From Geodermatophilus sp. DSM 44513 (GTDB taxonomy: Bacteria > Actinomycetota > Actinomycetes > Mycobacteriales > Geodermatophilaceae), in NCBI RefSeq assembly GCF_032460525.1, contig NZ_CP135963.1:496001-560000 (forward strand): a stretch of 64,000 bases of DNA, written 5' to 3'. Below are positions 57,779-64,000 of the stretch, one piece after another; positions within the stretch are counted from its first letter, which is position 1; each line of letters opens with the position of its first letter. The position numbers and the translations under genes are program-made. The notes under the pieces are model-generated. The model did not search any database, had not been told where the DNA came from, and worked only from the letters and a program-made list of their open reading frames with translations.

Positions 57779-59175
57779 CACGGGCCGGGCTCCCCGCGGA
57801 CGGCGGCCCGGCGGAGGGCCGCGCCGACGGTACGGGCGTCGCCGCCGTCGGCGAGGGCGTGCACCGCCGCGAGGACGCTCCGCCCGGCCGTGCCGAACCG
57901 GGCGACCAGCAGCCGCTCGGCCTTGGCGGCCAGCTCGGCGCGGGAGAAGGCGCGGTCGGCGTCGCCGCGGGGCCGGGCGGCCGCGGCGGTGCGCGTGCCG
58001 CCGTCGGCGAGGGTGAGGCGGACGGACGCGGGCCGCCCGGCCGGGTAGCCGGCGTCCAGGGTGGCGTCGTGGACGACCCGGACGCGGGCGGCGAGGTCGC
58101 GCACGGCCGGTGAGGTGACGACGGCGGAGGTCATCGTGGTCTCGTCCAGCCGGCCGTGCACCAGCGCGACGGCCACGGACGTCGGGATGCTGAACCGCGC
58201 CGACAGCTCGTCCTCGGCCGGGGAGTCGAGACCGGCGGCTCCGGCCCACGTCCGGACCTCCACCGAGGCGACGTCCGCCCCCCGCACGCCGTCGTCGAGC
58301 AGGTCGGCCACCGCGTCGTTGACCCCGTGCAGGTGCGCGCACGTCGGGTGGGCCTTCACGTAGCCGGCGAGGACCTCGTGCCGGTCCCACCCCCCGTCGG
58401 GGGCGACCCCGAGGTGGACGGGGTCCCAGTCCTGCGCGGCGACGGCGGCGAGGTGCCGGTCCAGCGCGCCGGGCCGGGCCGCGAGCCCGGCGACGGCCGC
58501 GGCCCCCAGCGTGGTCCCGAGCTGCACGGACGCCCCGAGGAAGGCGTGCCCGCCGGGGGCTCCGCCGAACACCGTGCCGGCGTCGGTGAGCAGCACCGCG
58601 GCGGCGGACAGCTCGAGCGCCCGCCGGGCGGCCGCGGCGTCCCCCGGGGCCAGCAGGCGCGCCGCCGCGGCGGAGGCGGCGACCTGACCCCAGGTGCCGA
58701 TGTCGTGGACCCCGGGGGGCGTGCCGCCCATCGCGCGGCCCAGCCGCACGCCCGCCTCGTAGCCGGCCAGGACGGCGGACAGCACCTCGCCGCCGGTGGC
58801 GTCGACCTCCTCGCCGAGGGCGAGCACCGCCGGGACGACGTGCGCGGCGGGGTGGCCGCGGGCGGGCCGGTGGCCGTCCTGCAGCTGGTCGGCCGCGACC
58901 GCGCAGCCGTTGAGGAAGGCGGCCGTCGCCGCGGGCCACCCGCGCGACCGGCCGACCACGGTCGCCGGCCCGTCCGGGGTGTGTGCGGCGTACCCGGCCA
59001 CCACGCGGGACAGCTCCGGCCGGCGCGAGCCCAGCGCGGTCACCGCCACGCAGTCGGCGACGAGGTCGACCACCCGGTCCCGGACGGCGCCCGGGCAGGC
59101 CGCCCACGACGTCGTGCTCACCGCCGCGGCCAGCCCCTCGACCGGCGCGCCGGGCCGGGACCGGAGCGGTGTCAC
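57775..59175 (-). CDS. MmgE/PrpD-family protein, second copy
   Basis: 466 residues. The fold is clear (VVDLVADCVAVTALGSRRPE; AAFLNGCAVAADQLQDGHRP; GVHDIGTWGQVAASAAAARL; YVKAHPTCAHLHG). The active-site segment reads AADQLQDGHRPARGHPAAH rather than DFDDTH, and the central lysine is missing (GGAPGGHAFLG). Activity may differ from the third copy. GTGA overlaps on both sides. Confidence 0.88.
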   Translation of the reverse strand: MTPLRSRPGAPVEGLAAAVSTTSWAACPGAVRDRVVDLVADCVAVTALGSRRPELSRVVAGYAAHTPDGPATVVGRSRGWPAATAAFLNGCAVAADQLQDGHRPARGHPAAHVVPAVLALGEEVDATGGEVLSAVLAGYEAGVRLGRAMGGTPPGVHDIGTWGQVAASAAAARLLAPGDAAAARRALELSAAAVLLTDAGTVFGGAPGGHAFLGASVQLGTTLGAAAVAGLAARPGALDRHLAAVAAQDWDPVHLGVAPDGGWDRHEVLAGYVKAHPTCAHLHGVNDAVADLLDDGVRGADVASVEVRTWAGAAGLDSPAEDELSARFSIPTSVAVALVHGRLDETTMTSAVVTSPAVRDLAARVRVVHDATLDAGYPAGRPASVRLTLADGGTRTAAAARPRGDADRAFSRAELAAKAERLLVARFGTAGRSVLAAVHALADGGDARTVGAALRRAAVRGEPGPW

Positions 59176-60578
59176 CCCCGCACGCCGGCCATCAGCGCGC
59201 GGACGTCGTCCGCCTGCGGCAGGTCCAGCGCCGCCGCGGCGACGGTGGCGGCCGTGTCGTCGTCCAGGACGCGGACGGCGTTGAGCCGGAACTTCTCGGC
59301 CAGCTCGGCGGAGGACAGCGGGTTGGCCGGTCCGCCGCGGTTGGCCTCGACGCGCACCTCGTGCCGGGTCCCGTCGGTGGTCAGCACCCGCAGGACCGCC
59401 GGGAACTGGTGGGGGAAGACCTCGTCGCAGCGGGCGTCGGGCACGCACCGCACCCGGGCGGCCAGGGCCAGCCGGACCGGGTCGGCGGCCGCGGTGTCGG
59501 TGAAGTCCTCGTGGAACACCCCGAGCCCGCCCCCGCCGGTGAGGGCCGCGGCCACGGTGTACGGCCCGCTGAAGGCCGCGTGGTAGCCCGACCGCGGCCG
59601 GGCTTTCTCGGCCGCGGGCTCGCCGATCGTCCGCAGCACCGCCGACGGCGCGCCCAGCTCGACCTCCACGACGTCCTCGGGCCGCACCCCGCGGCGGCGG
59701 ATCTCCAGGGCCGCGTCGATCCCGGCGTGGGTGAAGTGGTTGCACGGATAGGGCTTGAAGAAGACGCCGGGCAGCTCCCAGTGCCCGCCGAGCCGGTCGA
59801 CCACGGCGTCGACGTCGGCACGCTCGCCGCAGTGGGCGTGCAGGAAGCCGAACCGGCCCTCGACCACCGTCGGGGGCCCGGTCAGTCCGTGCCTCGCGAG
59901 GTCGGCGGCCACCACGCCGGCGTGCGCGGCCCAGCCGCAGTGCACCCGCTTGACCGTCCCGCCGGTGCGGTTGGCCTCGATGAGGCCCGAGCCCATGGAC
60001 GCCGCGATGCCCGCCGCGTGCCCGATCCCGTCCGCGTCGAGCCCACCCACCGTGGCCGCGGCGACCGCCGCACCGACCGCGCCGCAGATGGAGGTGGCGT
60101 GCAGCCCCCGCTCGAAGAACTCCGAGTTGCCCCGCTCCCGGTCGTAGCCGCCCATCCCCAGGCGCACCGCCACCTCGATGCCGACCCCGGCGGCGTCCAG
60201 CAGCGCCGGGCCGCTCGCGCCGGTCGCCTCCGCGACCGCCAGCGCGGCGGCCACGACCGACGCGGAGGGGTGCAGCACCGAGGGCAGGTGGGTGTCGTCG
60301 AAGTCGAGGGAGTGCGCCAGCGTGCCGTTGACCAGGGCGGCCGCCGGTGCCGGCACGCGCGTGCCGGTGCCGATGGCCGTCGCGTCGGCCGGGCCGCCCC
60401 ACCCCCGGACGACGGCCGTCACGGCCGCGGCGGAGACCTCCTCGTGGGCGGCGAGGCTGTTGCCGACGAAGTCCAGCACCCGGCGGGCGACGTCCTCGCG
60501 CAGACCGGGCGGCAAGCCCGCGGCCCGGGTGTCGGCGGCCAGCCCGGCCAGGCGCGCGACGACCGTCGGGGCGGTCAT
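59172..60578 (-). CDS. MmgE/PrpD-family protein, canonical copy
   Basis: 468 residues. DFDDTH at 92-97 with His103, Lys210 in GGTVKRVHCG, and KPYPCNHFTHA near 275-285 match the active-site set of the family, which includes 2-methylcitrate dehydratase and cis-aconitate decarboxylase. It is the copy most likely to be catalytic on a tricarboxylate- or dicarboxylate-like acid. ATG overlaps the cyclase stop (ATGA). Confidence 0.9.
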   Translation of the reverse strand: MTAPTVVARLAGLAADTRAAGLPPGLREDVARRVLDFVGNSLAAHEEVSAAAVTAVVRGWGGPADATAIGTGTRVPAPAAALVNGTLAHSLDFDDTHLPSVLHPSASVVAAALAVAEATGASGPALLDAAGVGIEVAVRLGMGGYDRERGNSEFFERGLHATSICGAVGAAVAAATVGGLDADGIGHAAGIAASMGSGLIEANRTGGTVKRVHCGWAAHAGVVAADLARHGLTGPPTVVEGRFGFLHAHCGERADVDAVVDRLGGHWELPGVFFKPYPCNHFTHAGIDAALEIRRRGVRPEDVVEVELGAPSAVLRTIGEPAAEKARPRSGYHAAFSGPYTVAAALTGGGGLGVFHEDFTDTAAADPVRLALAARVRCVPDARCDEVFPHQFPAVLRVLTTDGTRHEVRVEANRGGPANPLSSAELAEKFRLNAVRVLDDDTAATVAAAALDLPQADDVRALMAGVRG

Positions 60579-61408
60579 GCCGGGACCGCGGCGAACGGGC
60601 GGATGGGCGAGCCGGTGCCGCCGACGATGCGCAGCGGCGCCATGACGAAGACGAACTCGGTGAGGCCCTGCGCGGAGGCCGCCTCCAGGTCGAGGTGCTC
60701 GAGGATGTGGATGCCGGCCTCGACGAGCAGGATCCCGTGCACCGGCAGCACGCTGTGCCCGGCGCCCGGCCGGATCTGCTCGAAGGCGGTGGTGTCGGCC
60801 CCGGCGGCGACCACGCCCGCGTCGGCGAGCCACTGCCCGGCGTCCGGTGCGGCCCCGGGCACGCCGTCGGACTGGCCGAGGTAGGTGGTGGGGTCGGCGA
60901 AGTGCCGGGCCCACCCGGTGCGGATGAGGGCGACGTCCCCGCGCCGGACCTGCACGCCCGCGGCGTCCGCGGCGTCCGCGAGGTCGCGCGCCGTCACGCC
61001 GTAGCCGGCGGGCAGCACCTCCACGCCCCGGGTGGCGGCGACGTCGAGCAGGACCCCGCGGGTCAGCAGCGCGGGGGTGTGCTCGGCACCGAGCTGCTGG
61101 AACCGGCCGCCGGTCTGGGACGCGGCGGCGTCGACCCCGCCGTGCAGCACCCCGTCGTGGCTGACGTGGGAGAGCGCGTCCACGTGGGTGCCGACGTGGC
61201 CCCCGGTCACGATGATCTCGTTCGCGGCCGAGCCGCCGTCCGGGCGGACGAGGTCCCCGTGCCGCCGGATCAGGCTCATCCGGAAGCCCGGGTGGTTCGG
61301 CGAGCACGGCATGCCGGTGAAGAAGGGATGGCCCAGTTCGACGATCCGCACCCCGTTGCCCACCGCCGCGAGCAGGGCGTCGGTCGTGGAGGTCTCCGAG
61401 GTCGTCAT
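60575..61408 (-). CDS. Cyclase-family metal hydrolase (kynurenine formamidase-like)
   Basis: 277 residues. The metal motif HVGTHVDALSH (HxGTHxDxxxH) and HPFFTGMPCSPNHPG are those of the cyclase family, which opens lactams or amides such as formylkynurenine or isatin. Here it may open a ring produced in the pathway. ATG with AGGAG upstream; overlaps the lyase stop. Confidence 0.9.
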   Translation of the reverse strand: MTTSETSTTDALLAAVGNGVRIVELGHPFFTGMPCSPNHPGFRMSLIRRHGDLVRPDGGSAANEIIVTGGHVGTHVDALSHVSHDGVLHGGVDAAASQTGGRFQQLGAEHTPALLTRGVLLDVAATRGVEVLPAGYGVTARDLADAADAAGVQVRRGDVALIRTGWARHFADPTTYLGQSDGVPGAAPDAGQWLADAGVVAAGADTTAFEQIRPGAGHSVLPVHGILLVEAGIHILEHLDLEAASAQGLTEFVFVMAPLRIVGGTGSPIRPFAAVPA

Positions 61409-62283
61409 GGGGCGTCTCCTGCACGGGGGTCGGGTCCGGTGGGGGAGGGCCGGGCGGGCGGGCGGGCCCGGTCCAGGACGGTGCGGGCGCGGGCGACGAC
61501 GGCGGGGTCGACGAACCGGCCCTGGGCGTCGAGCGCGGCGGTCTCCCCGCGGGCGGCCGCCGCGGCCGCGGTGGCGAGGACGCCCTCCGCGGCGGCGACC
61601 TCCTCGGGCGAGGGGGTGTAGACCTCGTGGACCGGGTCGATCTGGCGGGGGTGGACGATCGAGCGGCCGAAGAACCCGGTGGCCCGGCCCTGCCGGCTGG
61701 TGGCCCGCAGGCCGTCGGGGTCGCCGACGTCGGTCCAGACGCTCTGCACCGGTGAGGGCAGCCCGGCCGCCCGTGCGGCGGCCACCACGAGGCCGCGGGC
61801 CCAGGTCAGCCCCTCGTCGCGGTCGACGAGCAGGTCGGCGGCGAGGTCGGCCTCGCCGAGGCCGATGCCGGCGACGAGCTCGTGGGCCCCGGCCAGCTCG
61901 TGGGCCCGCCACAGCCCACGCGCGGTCTCCAGCAGCAGCTGCAGCCGCGCCCCGGTGCGCTCGGCGAGCTCACGGACCTCCTCGGGGTCGTCGGCCCGCG
62001 GGACCCGCAGGCCGTCCACCCGGCGCCCGGCGAGTGCGGCCACGTCCCGGCTCCCGGCGTCGGTGCCCGGCGGGTTGACCCGCACCCAGACCTGCCGCGG
62101 GTCGTCGGCCGGCCGGTCGTCGAGCACGGCGACCGCGTGGGCCCGGGCGGCGTCCTTCTGCGCCGCGGGGACGGCGTCCTCGAGGTCGATGACCACGGCG
62201 TCGGCGCCGGCGGCCAGCGCCTTCGCGACGCGCTCGCCCCGGTGGCCGGGGACGTAGAGCCAGGACCGCGGGACCGTGCTCAC
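61405..62283 (-). CDS. CitE-type CoA-ester lyase
   Basis: 292 residues of the HpcH/HpaI-CitE family. RSWLYVPGHRGERVAKALAA, VIDLEDAVP, LLLETARG and IGLGEADLAADL hold the Mg and substrate residues. Members cleave malyl-, citramalyl- or similar 3-hydroxyacyl-CoA esters to acetyl-CoA or an analogue plus a keto acid. It pairs naturally with the CaiB-type transferase upstream. GTG at 62283 has AGGAGG from the adjacent repeat as its ribosome binding site. Confidence 0.9.
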   Translation of the reverse strand: MSTVPRSWLYVPGHRGERVAKALAAGADAVVIDLEDAVPAAQKDAARAHAVAVLDDRPADDPRQVWVRVNPPGTDAGSRDVAALAGRRVDGLRVPRADDPEEVRELAERTGARLQLLLETARGLWRAHELAGAHELVAGIGLGEADLAADLLVDRDEGLTWARGLVVAAARAAGLPSPVQSVWTDVGDPDGLRATSRQGRATGFFGRSIVHPRQIDPVHEVYTPSPEEVAAAEGVLATAAAAAARGETAALDAQGRFVDPAVVARARTVLDRARPPARPSPTGPDPRAGDAP

Positions 62284-62360
62284 GCGTCCTCCTCGCTGGC
62301 GCTCGTCGGTCGCGTTCGCGGCGCTGCCGTGCTCGTGCGTGAGCTCGCGAGCTCGCTCAC
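62280..62360 (-). CDS. 26-residue mini-ORF in the repeat array
   Basis: It starts at the GTG at 62360 and ends in a TGA that overlaps the citE GTG (GTGA). The peptide begins VSELASSRTSTAAP. It is encoded by one repeat unit and could act only as a translational relay. No protein function is claimed. Confidence 0.3.
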   Translation of the reverse strand: MSELASSRTSTAAPRTRPTSASEEDA

Positions 62361-62506
62361 GTGTCCTCCTCGCTGGCGCTCGTCGGTCGCGTTCGCGGCG
62401 CTGCCGTGCTCGTGCGTGAGCTCGCGAGCTCGCTCACGTGTCCTCCCCGCTGGCGCTCGTCGGTCGCGTTCGCGGCGCTGCCGTGCTCGTGCGCGAGCTC
62501 GCTCAC
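62281..62506. repeat. Three-copy repeat carrying ribosome binding site and start codon
   Basis: Units at 62281-62357 (77 bp), 62358-62434 (77 bp) and 62435-62503 (69 bp; lacks 8 bases). On the minus strand each ends GGAGGAC, two bases, GTG, so each brings a ribosome binding site and start. GCTCAC (GTGAGC on the minus strand) marks every boundary (62278, 62355, 62432, 62501). Two units hold the 14-bp palindrome GAGCTCGCGAGCTC. It fills the only gap in an otherwise overlapping operon. Confidence 0.92.
62357..62506 (-). CDS. 49-residue mini-ORF in the repeat array
   Basis: It starts at a GTG overlapping the caiB stop (TGTGA) and runs through the 69-bp unit and a full unit, ending in a TGA that overlaps the next GTG at 62360. 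An internal GTG at 62437 in the same frame gives a 26-residue form. Low complexity; probably a relay, not a functional protein. Confidence 0.3.
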   Translation of the reverse strand: MSELAHEHGSAANATDERQRGGHVSELASSRTSTAAPRTRPTSASEEDT

Positions 62507-63687
62507 ACGGCCCCCTGGCGGCGCAGCTCGGCGACCGCGTCGGCGTCCAGCCCCAGCTCGCCGAGGACCTCCTCGGTGTGCTGGCCGAGGACCGGGCCCG
62601 CGGTCCGGATCGTCCCGGGGGTGTCGGACAGCCGGAAGAGCACGTTCTGCATGAGCACCGAGCCCAGTTCGGGGTCCGGGACGCGGACCAGGCTGCCCAG
62701 GGCGGCGAACTGCGGGTCGGCCAGCACGTCGCGGACGTCGTAGACGGGGGCCACCGCGGCCTGGGCGTCCTCGAACGCGCGCACCACCTCGTCCCGGTCC
62801 CGGTCGGCGATCCACCGGCCGACGGCCTCGTCGAGCTCGTCGGCGTGCTCGGCGCGCTCGGCGCCGGAGGCGAACCACGGCTCGTCGACGAAGTCCGGGC
62901 GGCCGACCAGGCGCACCACCCGCTCGGCGATGCTCTGGGCGCTGGTGGAGACGGCGACCCAGCGACCGTCCCTCGTCCGGTAGGTGTTGCGGGGGGCGTT
63001 GTTGGCCGAGCGGTTGCCCGTCCGGGGCTGGACCTCACCCAGGGCGTCGTACACCGTCGGCTGGGGGCCCAGCAGGGTCAGGATCGGCTCGATGATGGCC
63101 AGGTCGACGACCTGTCCCCGGCCGCTGGCGTCGCGGGCACGCAGGGCGGTCATCGTCGCGAACGCCGCAGCGAGTGCCGAGATGCCGTCGGCCAGGCCGA
63201 AGGGCGGCAGCGTGGGCGGGCCGTCGGGTTCCCCGGTGATCGCGGCGAAGCCGCTCATGGCCTCGGCCAGCGTGCCGAACCCCGGCCGCCCGGCGTACGG
63301 GCCGAACTGGCCGAAGCCGGTCACCCGGACCAGCACGAGTCCCGGGTTGATCCGGGACAGCTCGTCGTAGCCCAGGCCCCAGCGCTCCAGCGTGCCGGGG
63401 CGGAAGTTCTCGATGACGACGTCGGCCGTCGCCACCAGCCGCCGGAAGACGTCCTGGCCCGCGGGGGAGCCGAGGTAGAGGGTGATGCCGCGCTTGTTGC
63501 GGCCGACGACCTTGCCCCACAGCCCGACGCCGTCCTTGCTCGCGCCGTGGTGGCGGACCGGGTCCCCCCTCGGGTGCTCGACCTTGACCACGTCGGCACC
63601 GAAGTCGCCGAGCATCGTGGCGGCGAGCGGGCCGGCGAACAGGGTGGAGACGTCCAGGACGCGGAGACCGGCGAGGGCTGCGCTCAT
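62503..63687 (-). CDS. CaiB/BaiF-family CoA-transferase
   Basis: 394 residues. LRVLDVSTLFAGPLAATMLG, then FGADVVKVEHPRGDPVRHHG, and the FGLADGISALAAAF region with the likely catalytic Asp are typical of class III CoA-transferases. It moves CoA between acids, activating the substrate of the pathway. ATG overlaps the IclR stop (ATGA). The C terminus ends at the repeat array. Confidence 0.92.
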   Translation of the reverse strand: MSAALAGLRVLDVSTLFAGPLAATMLGDFGADVVKVEHPRGDPVRHHGASKDGVGLWGKVVGRNKRGITLYLGSPAGQDVFRRLVATADVVIENFRPGTLERWGLGYDELSRINPGLVLVRVTGFGQFGPYAGRPGFGTLAEAMSGFAAITGEPDGPPTLPPFGLADGISALAAAFATMTALRARDASGRGQVVDLAIIEPILTLLGPQPTVYDALGEVQPRTGNRSANNAPRNTYRTRDGRWVAVSTSAQSIAERVVRLVGRPDFVDEPWFASGAERAEHADELDEAVGRWIADRDRDEVVRAFEDAQAAVAPVYDVRDVLADPQFAALGSLVRVPDPELGSVLMQNVLFRLSDTPGTIRTAGPVLGQHTEEVLGELGLDADAVAELRRQGAV

Positions 63688-64000
63688 GCGATGGCCCGTC
63701 CTTCCATGGGGGGCAGTCCGCCACGCCAGCCCAGGTCCCGGGAGATGCGGTCGGCGGCGGAGGTGAGGAGGGGGACGAACCGGTCGCAGGACGTGGCGTC
63801 GACGCGGGCAGCGGGGCCACACACCGAGATGGAGCCCACGACCGTCCCGTCGACGCCGAAGACGGGCGCGGCCACCGATCCGGCGCCCTCCTGCCGCTCG
63901 CCGTCGGACCAGGCGTACCCGCAGGCCCGCACCTCGCGGATCCGCCGGCGCAGCTCGGCGGTGTCCACGACGGTGCGCTCGGTCATCCGGTCCAGCGGAC
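63684..64000 (-). CDS. IclR-family regulator, C-terminal part (cut by window end)
   Basis: The visible 105 residues are the effector-binding domain of an IclR regulator: RRRIREVRACGYAWSDGERQ, AGSVAAPVFGVDGTVVGSIS and VCGPAARV. The N-terminal helix-turn-helix lies beyond 64000; the frame continues upstream of the ATG at 63986 (PLDR), so that ATG is not the start. It probably controls this operon in response to its substrate. Confidence 0.88.
   Translation of the reverse strand, partial: PLDRMTERTVVDTAELRRRIREVRACGYAWSDGERQEGAGSVAAPVFGVDGTVVGSISVCGPAARVDATSCDRFVPLLTSAADRISRDLGWRGGLPPMEGRAIA

Noticed and set aside
62281..62506. CRISPR array
   Set aside because: The units are direct tandem copies without variable spacers, far longer than CRISPR repeats, and no cas gene is nearby.

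Overview
This is a very GC-rich actinobacterial chromosome segment. Many genes start with GTG, several starts look leaderless, and perfect GC hairpins lie between genes. The gene content and repeat style suggest Geodermatophilaceae (Blastococcus, Geodermatophilus, Modestobacter). That family is an inference; the phylum is secure. I see no prophage, insertion sequence or CRISPR array, and no stretch over 300 bases without a gene or named element.

1-4.9 kb: an XRE regulator, a phospholipase D-like protein, then aspartate kinase and aspartate-semialdehyde dehydrogenase. 4.9-8.3 kb: S9 peptidase, tRNA-Pro(CGG), metallophosphoesterase, YqeY-like protein. 8.3-23.2 kb: a block matching the Mycobacterium tuberculosis region from acs to ponA2: bifunctional penicillin-binding protein, two ArsA-type ATPases, DUF4177, RidA, Crp, small membrane protein, nth, TlpA-like lipoprotein, NUDIX CoA hydrolase, MarP protease, epoxide-hydrolase-like enzyme, DUF1469 protein and acs. 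A cupredoxin lipoprotein is inserted before marP, and whiB4 is missing.

23.3-27.8 kb: a FhuF-like protein, a degenerate peptidase-like membrane protein, an ABC exporter with its own XRE regulator, and a membrane protein. 27.8-38.3 kb: an eleven-gene cobalamin and cobalt operon on the minus strand with no gap between genes, led by a compact cobalamin riboswitch. It covers a chelatase, CobO, CobB, the CbiMNQO cobalt transporter, a CbiG-like protein, an aminotransferase, CobT and a CysG-like fusion.

38.3-43.5 kb: small regulators and membrane proteins, a stand-alone PemK/MazF protein, an endonuclease Q homologue, a VOC protein, a flavin-binding protein and a thioesterase. 43.5-52.2 kb: a second cobalamin region (cobQ, cobD, cobL, cobM, cbiD, cobK) interrupted by plsC, an ANTAR regulator and def. 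The cobI, cobG, cobJ, cobH, cobN, cobU and cobS steps are not in the window.

52.3-53.8 kb: a HbpS/GlcG-like protein, a membrane protein and a flavodoxin-like reductase. 53.8-64.0 kb: an unassigned catabolic operon on the minus strand: IclR regulator (cut by the window end), CaiB CoA-transferase, CitE-type lyase, cyclase/metal hydrolase, three full MmgE/PrpD proteins plus a short PrpD-like one, a flavin-binding protein, an EthD-like protein and a luciferase-like oxidoreductase. Between caiB and citE sits a three-copy repeat in which each copy carries a ribosome binding site and a GTG start, so the chain of stop/start overlaps is kept. This operon and its repeat are the least explained part of the window.
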